Shown piece after piece: positions 25,661 to 34,387 of a stretch of 64,000 bases of DNA (the stretch's first letter is position 1; each line of letters begins with the position of its first letter). The stretch lies in NCBI GenBank assembly GCA_018262795.1, contig JADFDM010000005.1, forward strand, positions 124,001 through 188,000, written 5' to 3'. A program made the position numbers and the translations under genes. Below the pieces are notes generated by a model. The model was not told the DNA's origin and ran no database searches. It saw only the letters and a program-made list of their open reading frames with translations. Source of the stretch: Sphingobacteriales bacterium. Lineage in GTDB: Bacteria > Bacteroidota > Bacteroidia > Chitinophagales > LD1.

Positions 25661-28600
25661 TTATTCGATTACAAAGCGTTTAGTTACTTTTTCAGCAGGT
25701 TTGTTTAGGTCGGTAATAGTAGCGAAATAAAGACCCTGCCCATAAGACTCTGTATGGAAGATAACGTTATCATCAAACTTTGCAGAAGTAACGGTTCTAC
25801 CGGTAATATCGGTAATCACCACTTCGTGATCGCCCGGCATGTTTACAAACACTTGAATTTTATCGGTAGCCGGATTAGGGAATACCGTAGCATCAAATTT
25901 AGGAGTGATTACTTCAGGTTTCACCGCATTGTAAGTAAAGTCAGTATTGTAAACCGGGAAATTAATGCTGGTTGGATTCTCTGGGGAGAAGTGAACGCGC
26001 TGAACAGTAACACGCGGATATATCTGCTCTCCTTCAAAATAGTATGACTGACCATCGCCCGGCTTTCTGCGGAAAAACTCTCCGTCATTCAACGGCACGT
26101 TTGGATTGGCCTGATAGTGCGTATAGCTTGATGAGGAAATAAGCACTCTGATGCGGTGCCCTTTCGCCCAGTTGTAAGCCACCGGCAAGCCTTTGAATAC
26201 ATACTGATAAATCTGACCGATTTCAATGTTCGAGTAAGGAATATCCTTGTCACCCGGGTCTTCTACTCCGTTCACATAAGTATCGGTTCCGGGAGTTCCC
26301 ATATCATCTACCAACGCGCGCGCCCAATCACGAGCACGAGCATTTACAACAATATCCTGCACAAAATAAACACGACCATCCGGCCATACATCACAAAGGC
26401 GAACCATCCAGTCGCAATCCGTTGGGCCGCTGGTCAATCCACTTGGGTTTGACTTGGCATAAAGAGTACAAACCGGCAAACCAATAATAGTCATAGAATC
26501 CTGAATTGGATCACTGTTGAACTGGATAACCCCTTCGCGATCCATCGTATAAGGGGCGCTGGCAGGGTCGGTGAGTTCCATTTGGCTTTGTGAGTTTCTG
26601 GTGCCATCGGGAGAGCGCACGATCATGTTGCTGCCGCCTACGGTCAGGATAGGGTCATCGGGATCATTCACATACATTTTAAATCCTTCATCCTGGGTAG
26701 GAGCGTTTTCATTGAACGAACCGTCCTGATGTAAAAACATTTTCTTCCACTCAATATGTTGATCAGGTGGGAATTTATCCATTCCCATCCAGTAGTTTCC
26801 CATCTTGTAGTTATCGGGGAAACCGGTAAGAGCATCAGTAGCCGAATCACCACCGGCTACATAAATTCGGTAATTGGGAACATCGTTCAAAAAGTCTCTG
26901 AAAGGAATAGAATCAAGCGCAGCACCTCCGAGAGATGGAAGCACCTGACCGATGTTTGGAACAGCCTGTGTGGTTTTAAACTGCCCAAGCACTGCGTTTT
27001 TTACTTCAATTTCCAATCCATCTAATCCATTATAACCGGCTAAGAAGTTGATCATTTTAGCGAAAGTCACTTTATACCCTCCTGCATTGGCCGGCACTCT
27101 CACATAGATATCGCCAAACACCGTTGAGCCGCTATTCAGTTTCTGCCATTTCTGACTTTCCGGTATCATAAACTTAGGTTCACCGATCACGTGACCCGGT
27201 TCGTAATTCAAGTTGTACCGAAACCAGGTGACTAAGTCAGACTGCACGATGGTAGCCAAAGGCACATCGTCAATATTAAAGTCAGACAGGTCAATCTTAG
27301 TGAGTTCAGTTACGTTTTTAGGATAAGTGCGATCGCCACTGATACGACCGGAAATAGTTTGGTGAGCCCAAGGTCCGATAATAATTTTCTGAAGGTTTTT
27401 TGCAGTACCGCCAATGGCATCATAAGTGTAATTACGAGTATTAATTTGCCCTTCGGTAAAAATATCCCACCATCCGGTGATGTGCAGTACTGGAATGTCT
27501 AAATTGGTATAACGACTGTAATTCAAATCAGGCAAGGGATTTTGTGTAACCGGATCTACGGCCTCTCCATTTTGATTTACCGGAGCTGTACTAGCATCCA
27601 TATCGGGACGGCCAACGGAATTAGGATAAAAACCTGCGTTCCCCAAAGTGCCATCTTGCTTGAAATATCTCATCGCGGTAAAGTGATCAATAGCAAGGTT
27701 CGAGGCTTCAAACTTATTCTGCTGAAAATCTTTGGTAAGTCCGTTTAGCGTTATGGTTTTCGGAAGGTCATAATCTTTAGAAGTATGGATAGAGTTCTGG
27801 CGGTCGTTATCTACCGGAATCAGGTCATCTTCGGTATCAAAAATTTGTCCTTTCAACCAGCCGGTAACAATCCGGTCGCGGAACACGCCATTGTTATAGC
27901 CGGTAGAAATCATGTGCTCGGTGGTGCCTACAATCGGCATCAAACATTTCAAGGCGGGAATAGAATCGGTAACGCGGTGAGCACAGGCCAACTGCAACTG
28001 AGTGTTTGCCAAAGCAGAAGCTCCGAACATACCGATACTACCGTTATTGATATTGGTGTTGGTGTGTGGCAAGCCCTTATAAAAATCGGCCAGCTCGCTT
28101 ACCCCCACACTGGCGGCATAAGCGGAATCAAGCCCTTCGATAGATTTGATGGAGTTGTATCCGTCTTCGTGTTTATTGCTGAACCGAGGGTCAGAAGGCA
28201 GTAAATAATCCAATACGTGACCAATGCCGGGGTGATACGGATTTTTGTTCCAGCTATCGGAATACATTGGGAAATAAACTCCCTCCGAAGAATATCTTCC
28301 TCTCATATCCTGCAACACATAATTATAACCCAGAATCGGAAAGATAGAACCCAACTCATCAAAGCCTCCTTTGTCGTAAGGCGTTCTGGTAAATACCGTT
28401 GGCAGTTGGTAAGGGTTCGGGTTGGGCTGTCCGTTCAGAGAATCATATATGAGCAACTGAGTGCCATAAGGAATAAAGGTGAGCGTATCGGTGGCGATGG
28501 TGGCAATACCTAAATCCAAAGTGCCTAAAGAAAGACGAAGCGAATCGCGCACACGCGGCACATACACGTCTGTATATAACTTGATGCCATCCGGCATAAT

Positions 28601-28723
28601 AAAAGGCACGGTGATTTTAGTAGCAAACTCTTTGATGTCGTCCAGCGTTCCGTTGGGTTGCTGCGCCTGCACCGAAAAGCCTATTCCATAAACAGAAATA
28701 AAAAGGAGAAAAAGTTTTTTCAT
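25661..28723 (-). CDS. CocE/S15-family acyl hydrolase or peptidase with T9SS sorting domain
   Basis: Secreted alpha/beta hydrolase of 1020 residues. A signal peptide covers about residues 1-20. The catalytic domain resembles CocE/NonD and X-prolyl dipeptidyl peptidase (S15) enzymes: TPYDKGG and LQDMRGRYSSEG lie early, and a likely nucleophile elbow is GMFGASALANTQ. ITGWWDIFTEGQ offers the Asp and IIGPWAHQTISG the His. The S15 C-terminal jelly-roll follows (VCTLYAKSNP, DCDWMVRLCDVWPDGR, GHRIRVLISSSSY). The last ~75 residues (ATVFPNPATDKIQVFVN to KRFVIE) are a type A T9SS C-terminal domain, so it should be exported and surface-anchored or released. Whether it acts on peptides or esters cannot be decided. 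It is much longer than typical S15 proteins because of N-terminal insertions. Confidence 0.85.
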   Translation of the reverse strand: MKKLFLLFISVYGIGFSVQAQQPNGTLDDIKEFATKITVPFIMPDGIKLYTDVYVPRVRDSLRLSLGTLDLGIATIATDTLTFIPYGTQLLIYDSLNGQPNPNPYQLPTVFTRTPYDKGGFDELGSIFPILGYNYVLQDMRGRYSSEGVYFPMYSDSWNKNPYHPGIGHVLDYLLPSDPRFSNKHEDGYNSIKSIEGLDSAYAASVGVSELADFYKGLPHTNTNINNGSIGMFGASALANTQLQLACAHRVTDSIPALKCLMPIVGTTEHMISTGYNNGVFRDRIVTGWLKGQIFDTEDDLIPVDNDRQNSIHTSKDYDLPKTITLNGLTKDFQQNKFEASNLAIDHFTAMRYFKQDGTLGNAGFYPNSVGRPDMDASTAPVNQNGEAVDPVTQNPLPDLNYSRYTNLDIPVLHITGWWDIFTEGQINTRNYTYDAIGGTAKNLQKIIIGPWAHQTISGRISGDRTYPKNVTELTKIDLSDFNIDDVPLATIVQSDLVTWFRYNLNYEPGHVIGEPKFMIPESQKWQKLNSGSTVFGDIYVRVPANAGGYKVTFAKMINFLAGYNGLDGLEIEVKNAVLGQFKTTQAVPNIGQVLPSLGGAALDSIPFRDFLNDVPNYRIYVAGGDSATDALTGFPDNYKMGNYWMGMDKFPPDQHIEWKKMFLHQDGSFNENAPTQDEGFKMYVNDPDDPILTVGGSNMIVRSPDGTRNSQSQMELTDPASAPYTMDREGVIQFNSDPIQDSMTIIGLPVCTLYAKSNPSGLTSGPTDCDWMVRLCDVWPDGRVYFVQDIVVNARARDWARALVDDMGTPGTDTYVNGVEDPGDKDIPYSNIEIGQIYQYVFKGLPVAYNWAKGHRIRVLISSSSYTHYQANPNVPLNDGEFFRRKPGDGQSYYFEGEQIYPRVTVQRVHFSPENPTSINFPVYNTDFTYNAVKPEVITPKFDATVFPNPATDKIQVFVNMPGDHEVVITDITGRTVTSAKFDDNVIFHTESYGQGLYFATITDLNKPAEKVTKRFVIE

Positions 28724-28927
28724 AAGGAAGAATGAATTTTAAAAGACATGATTTTCAGAAAGCCAAAAAAGTAATTAGCAAAAATGGCGGGTAAGTTTAA
28801 GAATTAGTTTCCAAACAATGAATATAGAGTTTAACTTTTACTATACAACTATTTTAGGAGTATGCTTATCTATATTACTTTAGCCCAGCGCTCAAAATTA
28901 CTTTTACTACTTTTCAAAAAAAGCAAA

Positions 28928-31888
28928 ATGATAAAAGGCTTTACTCCTGCTCTAACTTTTCTTGTTTTTTTAAGCGGATTCACCTCCGATATTTTTGCTC
29001 AAACATACACTGACGGGCCTATTCAATTGCAAATCAGATTGAAGGATGTGCAGGTGGGTTTCAATGAAACCGATGTTTCGATATTAGGAGTTGGCTTCGG
29101 GCCGGATGAGCCGGTAGTCAAAGTATGGGCACAGGACAATCAGGGTATCAGCGGACTCGGCTGGCAGGGAGGCACATGCCACCAGTTTAATATGGGAACG
29201 GGAGGCACTCAGGGCTTGCCGGGCACCACTCCTCTCATCAACGAAATGTTGTTCAACTATACTTATCCCACCTCCACCGTGCCTCAATATTTCGACATTC
29301 GTATGGATGCTTATGAGGACGATAACCCTTCCGACCAACTACTTGGATTTTGCTCCAATGGGCAGGTGTGCAACTTTGACGCTACTCAATGTTGCGGACT
29401 TTTAGTATTTGGTGTTTGTGTTGGTTTAAATGAGGGGGACGATAAGCACTGCGATGCCAATCCGTATAAAACTCAAATGGATTATCGGCAAGGCTCCCCC
29501 TGCGAATGGTATTTTCACGGCTACCCCACCGGCCCTTGCGGCACCGACTGGAAGCCGGGCATCGAAACCTTCTGGCGCTATACCAAAGGAACTTCCTGTG
29601 CCGATGCCATTGATATGGGGACTATTAATACCGGTGGCACGCTCTCTTCTTTCAATAGTAACGAATGCTACTCTAACACTCATGCTGCCTCACCCGGCAA
29701 CGATGTTTGGTATAAGTTTCATGCCAATGGCCCTATTGGAATCACCGCCTCCCTTTGTGGCGTAAACGGAGCGCAGTTCGACAGCTACCTTTATTTATAC
29801 AGCAGTTGCAACGCCAGCGTAGCCGACACTGCTAACGATGACGGCTGCGGCACCCAATCCGCTTTGGCCTATTCTATTTGTCAGGCAGGGGATTATTACT
29901 TGGTGGTGGATGGAAAAACAGCGAATGACATGGGCACCTTTACCCTCACCGTGACCGATAATCCCAACTTTGTATTTTCCACCACTTTGGCCGCTCAGGA
30001 TGTTTCATGCTTTGGCGGAAGTGACGGGCAAATTACCGCCAATGTGCAAGGTGGTCTTCCTCCTTATACTTATACTTGGAGCAACGGAGCCAATACTGCC
30101 ACTCTTACCGGATTGGGCGGAGGCACTTATACCGTTTCTGTATCCGATGCCAAAGGTTGTCAGGCTACTGCTTCGGTGCAAATCAATGTGCCGGTTTCTA
30201 TGGCGGCTTCAGCTTCCGGCAATCCCGTTTCGTGCGGAGGTGCATGTGATGGCTCCGCAGTGGTAAATGCACAAGGAGGCACTCCCCCTTACGCCTATGC
30301 GTGGAACTCTTTACCGCCTCAACAACTTCAAAATGCCACTTACTTGTGTGCCGGCAATTACAACGTGACCGTGACCGACAGCAAAAGTTGCACTGTAACT
30401 GCCACTACTACAGTACCCAATAACACCACCGTAATTATCAGTGTGGACAGCCTCAAAAATGTTCAGTGTTTCGGTATGGGAAATGGTGGAATTTATATCA
30501 GCGCCACCGGAGGACAAACCCCTTATACATATACTTGGAGCAACGCGGTAGCCACGGAAGATAATCCCAACCTGGGGCCGGGAAGCTACTCCCTCACCAT
30601 CACCGATAATATTGGTTGCACTGCCGGAGATAGTTACCTCATTACCGAACCTCCGGTGCTTACTTCGGCCGTTTCATTTTCCTTTAACCCGCGATGCAAC
30701 GGAGGCGCGGATGGCATTGTAGATATAGCCGTAAATGGAGGCGTGCAGCCTTACACCTATTTGTGGTCGGCCCCTACCAACGCCAGCACCCAAAACTTGA
30801 ACAACGTAGTAGCGGGCACACACACGGTGACCGTGAGCGATGCCAGCGGCTGCACCGTCACTTCATCGGCTACACTCACAGCGCCTTCTCCCTATACTAT
30901 TTCATTGTCCACCACCGATTTGCTTTGTAATGGAAATACAGACGGCACCGCCTCGGTAAACGTGAATGGCGCCACCTCACCTTATACTTATTTCTGGAGC
31001 AATTTCAACACCACTGCTAACACCAGCGGCTTAAATGCCGGACCTTTTTCAGTAGTAATAGAAGACACAAATGGTTGCGATACCATTGTGACCGGAACCA
31101 TTGCACAGCCTGCGGCTATGGAAGTGCAACTAAGTGCTTTTGAACCCTTGTGTGCCGATTCAGGCAATGGCTCCATTACCACCCTTATCACGGGCGGGGT
31201 CTCCCCTTATTCTTATAACTGGACGGGCACCGGAGGGTTTACTTCTACCGTGCAAAATCCGCAGGTCAGCACCGGCTCTTACAGCGTCACCGTCACCGAT
31301 GCCAACAACTGCACCGAATCAGGCTCTGTGGGAGTGAATGCCCCCGAACCTTTCACCGTTACCGTGATAGGTATTAATCCCAACTGCATTGGCGACTCCA
31401 CCGGAGCGGTAACGGCCAGCACCAACGGAGGCAAATCGCCCTTGACTTACGCCTGGAGCACCGGCTCCAACGACACTGCGGCCTATGTAGAAAAACTGCA
31501 TCGCGGTTTTTATAACGTCACCGTGACCGATGCCAATGGCTGCCAATCGAGCGGACAAGCATTTCTGGAAGACCCCTCTATTGATCCGGCTTCATGCAAG
31601 CCCGATAAATTTGTCGTGTTGGTTCCCTCTGCCTTTACACCCAATGGCGATAACGTCAATGACCGAATGGTAGCCATTATGCGCAACGTTCAAAAATTAG
31701 AGATGCACGTGTATAATCGCTGGGGGCAAGAGGTTTACAGCAACCTAAACATGCTGCCGGGCGATGGATGGGATGGCACTTTCCTCAACAAAAATCAACC
31801 GATGGGAACCTATATTTGGAGCTTCAACGTCATTTACATCAATGGCGTTCATGCCACCGAAAGAGGCACCGTCACGCTCATCCGATAA
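28928..31888 (+). CDS. SprB-repeat surface protein with gliding-type (CHU_C) C-terminal domain
   Basis: Secreted T9SS cargo of 986 residues from ATG 28928 (MIKGFTPALTFLVF), which starts a good signal peptide ending DIFAQ. A further in-frame ATG at 28862 adds 22 residues lacking this form and is less likely. A Cys-rich N-terminal domain of unknown type spans about 25-220. It is followed by a PPC-like beta domain (GNDVWYKFHAN, DSYLYLYSSCN, GDYYLVVDGK), then about seven SprB-type repeats of roughly 75-80 residues, each with G-PPYTYTWSNG and Y-V-V-DA-GC motifs. The end (VPSAFTPNGDNVNDRM to GTVTLIR) is the gliding-motility-associated type B sorting domain. Such proteins act as adhesins or gliding substrates. 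It is divergent from the S15-type hydrolase gene. Confidence 0.88.
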   Translation: MIKGFTPALTFLVFLSGFTSDIFAQTYTDGPIQLQIRLKDVQVGFNETDVSILGVGFGPDEPVVKVWAQDNQGISGLGWQGGTCHQFNMGTGGTQGLPGTTPLINEMLFNYTYPTSTVPQYFDIRMDAYEDDNPSDQLLGFCSNGQVCNFDATQCCGLLVFGVCVGLNEGDDKHCDANPYKTQMDYRQGSPCEWYFHGYPTGPCGTDWKPGIETFWRYTKGTSCADAIDMGTINTGGTLSSFNSNECYSNTHAASPGNDVWYKFHANGPIGITASLCGVNGAQFDSYLYLYSSCNASVADTANDDGCGTQSALAYSICQAGDYYLVVDGKTANDMGTFTLTVTDNPNFVFSTTLAAQDVSCFGGSDGQITANVQGGLPPYTYTWSNGANTATLTGLGGGTYTVSVSDAKGCQATASVQINVPVSMAASASGNPVSCGGACDGSAVVNAQGGTPPYAYAWNSLPPQQLQNATYLCAGNYNVTVTDSKSCTVTATTTVPNNTTVIISVDSLKNVQCFGMGNGGIYISATGGQTPYTYTWSNAVATEDNPNLGPGSYSLTITDNIGCTAGDSYLITEPPVLTSAVSFSFNPRCNGGADGIVDIAVNGGVQPYTYLWSAPTNASTQNLNNVVAGTHTVTVSDASGCTVTSSATLTAPSPYTISLSTTDLLCNGNTDGTASVNVNGATSPYTYFWSNFNTTANTSGLNAGPFSVVIEDTNGCDTIVTGTIAQPAAMEVQLSAFEPLCADSGNGSITTLITGGVSPYSYNWTGTGGFTSTVQNPQVSTGSYSVTVTDANNCTESGSVGVNAPEPFTVTVIGINPNCIGDSTGAVTASTNGGKSPLTYAWSTGSNDTAAYVEKLHRGFYNVTVTDANGCQSSGQAFLEDPSIDPASCKPDKFVVLVPSAFTPNGDNVNDRMVAIMRNVQKLEMHVYNRWGQEVYSNLNMLPGDGWDGTFLNKNQPMGTYIWSFNVIYINGVHATERGTVTLIR

Positions 31889-31907
31889 ATAGCTTTCTGC
31901 TTTGGCA

Positions 31908-31935
31908 AATCCCGCTACGAGGCGGGATTTTTTTT
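31908..31935 (+). terminator. Terminator of the SprB-repeat gene
   Basis: AATCCCGC and GCGGGATT form an 8-bp stem with a six-base loop, running into eight T. It begins 20 bases after the stop and marks the left border of the accessory island. Confidence 0.9.
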
Positions 31936-32129
31936 GCGCCATACCACCCCGCTTCTTGCCACCGGCCTTTGCCCCACGGGCGTTTGTACGGTGGGCATAA
32001 CTCTACCTGAACGCAGTAACCTGCTGAAGTTCTTAATGAACAGAAGTAAAGGCAAGGGAAAGAGCAAAGAAACAGGCAAGTCCTACATTCTCTCTTCTCT
32101 ATCGGGACAGCCCTTAGTCCCTCGGCTCA

Positions 32130-32167
32130 GGCTTGGCTTCAGACTGTGGAAGCCAGAAGCCTTTTTT
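32130..32167 (+). terminator. Terminator-like hairpin in the island flank
   Basis: GGCTTGGCTTC pairs with GAAGCCAGAAGCC around an eight-base loop, with a small bulge, and is followed by six T. No gene directly precedes it, so it may be a relic. Confidence 0.5.
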
Positions 32168-32616
32168 GTAACCGATGAGGAATGCGGTGTTAGCGCAAAA
32201 CAAAGTGAAGTTGGCACCAAACTAAAGTTAAAGGGATTTTAAAACAGAAGGGTAAACCTGTTGCAGTTACAGATTAGTGAAGGTTTGTTTATAGCTGCGG
32301 CAGAACGGAAACGGAAAAACCCTCCCTATAAAATTGTTGCAAGAATTTAAAAGACACATGGCTATTGCTACGAGTAAGGCTTAAAACCCGATGGCAGCGG
32401 TTGGTTATTTAGGAGGGTGGCGTAAGAGAGGCTCTTTACTGCTCATTTATTAGTGCCAAACCCCAACCTGCGCTTCAGGCAGAAAATATTAGAGCATATA
32501 AAGCCGCAAGACCACAGAGATATACACCCACGTAAGCCGTAAGAATATTCAAAAAATAGTAAGCCCTTTTGATACATGGTGAAAAAAAATAGGGATATTT
32601 GGTTACAGCCATTTTA

Positions 32617-32667
32617 TGGCACATGTCTATCTAAAAACAGATGGATATGTGCCACGGAGTGGCACAT
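32617..32667. repeat. Triple TGGCACAT element forming two exclusive hairpins
   Basis: TGGCACAT occurs at 32617 and 32660, with its reverse complement ATGTGCCA between them at 32647. The first copy can pair with the middle one in a 16-bp stem (TGGCACATGTCTATCT against AGATGGATATGTGCCA, two wobble pairs, loop AAAAAC). The middle one can instead pair with the third copy around CGGAG. It lies 48 bases before the RelA/SpoT-like gene. It could be a leader regulatory switch, or part of a recombination site. Confidence 0.6.
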
Positions 32668-32714
32668 ATAAACAAGTTATCGGTCAGCTTAAAAACAGAC
32701 ACCAATCATAAAAT

Positions 32715-33725
32715 ATGGCAACAACAGAATTAGAAAAAGCAGTAGAAAAATTTTACAAATACTACGTTGACAATTTCAAAACATTTGAACAAGCAGCTGA
32801 CTATTTCAAATCTCTTTTAAACTCACTTATAAGTGACGACTGTGAGATACAATCTATTGCCTTTCGTGTTAAAGACAAAGAAGAGTGTGTTAGTAAATTC
32901 AAAAGGAAATATCTTCAAAAAATAGAAGAAGAAGGAAATTCGTATGAAATCAAAGACTATATCACAGACCTTATCGGATTAAGAATCGTGTGCCTATATG
33001 AAAATGAAATTGTAAAGGTTGAAGAAATACTTAATAAGAATTTTAAAGTAGTTGAAGTAACAGACAAAATTAAGAGCCTTGACAGCACAGAAAATCAGTT
33101 TGGATATAAAAGTTTGCATATTGACTTGAAGCTTAATGACGAGAGAAAAAAACTTCCAGAGTTCAAAAAATTCGCTGACTTTAGGTTTGAAGTTCAAATC
33201 AGAACTATAATTCAAGATGCTTGGTCTGTTTTAGACCATAAAATCAAATATAAAAGGAGTATCCCAGCGGACTTAAAAAGGAGAATTAACCGACTTGCAG
33301 CGTTATTTGAAATTGCAGACGATGAATTTTACAACATTAAAATTGGGACGACACAGTTTGAAGAAAAAGCCAAATCGGAAAGTAAGCCAAATGAACCATT
33401 AAACGTTTTATCATTTCTTGCTGTAGCCTCCGACAATTTTCCTACATATCAATTTATTGCATACAAAGCAGACGGTTTTGTTCACGAGCTATTACATTTA
33501 AAAGAAGACTTAACTAAGAAAGAACTCTCAGACAGTTTAAAGGAAAATCTTGATAAAGTGAAAAAGTATAACAGCGAAATTGTAAGTAAATCGCCTGCAA
33601 ACTATTTAAACCCTTATACAATGATTAGACATTGTCTCTACTTGTCAAGTTCCGAGAAGTTTAGTAGTTTATTGTTTTTAGTGCAAGGACAAAGCTTTGA
33701 CGAATGGTTAGCAAGACAGAAATAG
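32715..33725 (+). CDS. RelA/SpoT-type nucleotide pyrophosphokinase with extra C-terminal domain
   Basis: Stand-alone synthetase of 336 residues with no HD hydrolase, TGS or ACT domain. The synthetase fold covers about residues 45-205. Family residues visible are RVKDKEECVSKFKRK (51-65), D85-x-x-G-x-R90, GYKSLH (130-135), E159-x-Q161-I-R163-T, and W170/H175/Y179. All core substrate and catalytic positions appear kept, so it should transfer pyrophosphate to a nucleotide (ppGpp-like product, or tRNA or ATP in toxic relatives). Residues about 215-336 form a helical C-terminal region I do not recognise. The gene is A-rich compared with core neighbours and bracketed by long palindromes, next to a restriction system. 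It may be a toxSAS or CapRel-like defence protein or a housekeeping-like small alarmone synthetase; no separate antitoxin ORF is seen beside it. Confidence 0.82.
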   Translation: MATTELEKAVEKFYKYYVDNFKTFEQAADYFKSLLNSLISDDCEIQSIAFRVKDKEECVSKFKRKYLQKIEEEGNSYEIKDYITDLIGLRIVCLYENEIVKVEEILNKNFKVVEVTDKIKSLDSTENQFGYKSLHIDLKLNDERKKLPEFKKFADFRFEVQIRTIIQDAWSVLDHKIKYKRSIPADLKRRINRLAALFEIADDEFYNIKIGTTQFEEKAKSESKPNEPLNVLSFLAVASDNFPTYQFIAYKADGFVHELLHLKEDLTKKELSDSLKENLDKVKKYNSEIVSKSPANYLNPYTMIRHCLYLSSSEKFSSLLFLVQGQSFDEWLARQK

Positions 33726-33728
33726 AAA

Positions 33729-33867
33729 GCCGAACCGATAACAGGCGTTTGGCAAAAGTGGCGGTTAAGTGCTCCGCAGACACATTTGTGGTTAATCAAA
33801 GTTTAATTCTCCGCTTCAACATTTGTGTTGAAAATCGCCACCTTCGCCAAGCGCCAAAACGTCAGGC
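33729..33867. repeat. Long imperfect palindrome after the RelA/SpoT-like gene, attC-like
   Basis: The arms GGCGTTTGGCAAAAGTGGCG (33744-33763) and CGCCACCTTCGCCAAGCGCC (33836-33855) pair at 17 of 20 positions. Inside are two similar halves (CTCCGC...CACATTTGTGG and CTCCGC...AACATTTGTGTT), the second holding a perfect hairpin (TTCAACA/TGTTGAA). The outer right end AACGTCAGGC is one base from the integron attC R' form AACGTTRGGC. On the left, GCCGAAC is one base from RYYYAAC. Total length about 139 bases is within the attC range. It starts three bases after the gene's stop. A strong terminator or another type of repeat is the alternative. Confidence 0.5.
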
Positions 33868-33961
33868 TGTGAAATAACCCCCTCTTTGGTTTTTATCGGC
33901 AAAAAAACCTTCATAGGCTTTTTGTATAGAGCACTTTAAAGCGATTTGAGCTTGCCGTTTT

Positions 33962-34387
33962 TCAGGCAGCTATTCTTCCCCCAAAATTTTGAAGAGCGTA
34001 AAAGAGCTGTAAACGAAGCAGTTTTTGGCAAAGCCGGGCAATCCTCTTGTAGTTGGGTGGCCAGTTTTGGAGTTTTTCTAATAGCTCAGGGATGCCGAGG
34101 ATGTTGATGCTGCGTTTGAGATTATAGACCAAGCAAATCAGGCTGTGCTCTCCGTTTACTTTCTCCAATCCGTTGAGATAGCCATAGAGATACAGTTTTA
34201 GAAACAGAGTAGGGTGAAAAGGCGGGCGGCCTTCTGTCTTGAGCGAAGCCACTGTAAATTGCAGTTGTTCTAAATCGAGTTTATTGACAAAGGCCTCCAA
34301 TACTCGGACCGAATTGCTATCTCCAATTTGTTCTTCGAGACAGCTAAAGTGCATTTGAAGCCGGTTCTGTGCTTGTATATATTCCAT
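33962..34387 (-). pseudogene. IS1182-like transposase remnant with catalytic core deleted
   Basis: In one open frame, the N-terminal transposase domain (from ATG 34387: MEYIQAQNRLQMHF, then FVNKLDLEQLQF and GRPPFHPTLFLKLYLYGYLN) runs straight into what looks like the C-terminal end (LEKVNGEHSLICLVYNLKRS, INILGIPELLEKLQNW). In IS1182/IS5-related transposases several hundred residues carrying the DDE catalytic triad normally lie between these parts. The junction is at about 34168. The product cannot be an active transposase. Upstream codons to 34516 are open but do not look like transposase. No clear terminal inverted repeats were identified around it. Confidence 0.72.

Larger units (their letters stand above)
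31936..32714. other. Non-coding left flank of the accessory island
   Basis: About 780 bases with no gene I can support. An open frame over 31934-32242 starts at TTG and its translation (MRHTTPLLATGLCPTG...) has no recognisable motif and reads through a hairpin, so it is not called. The stretch contains a second terminator-like hairpin at 32130-32167 and the TGGCACAT palindromes at 32617-32667. It may be decayed mobile DNA. Confidence 0.5.

Noticed and set aside
31934-32242. 102-residue ORF after the SprB-repeat gene
   Set aside because: It begins inside the terminator, uses TTG, runs through a hairpin and has no motif.
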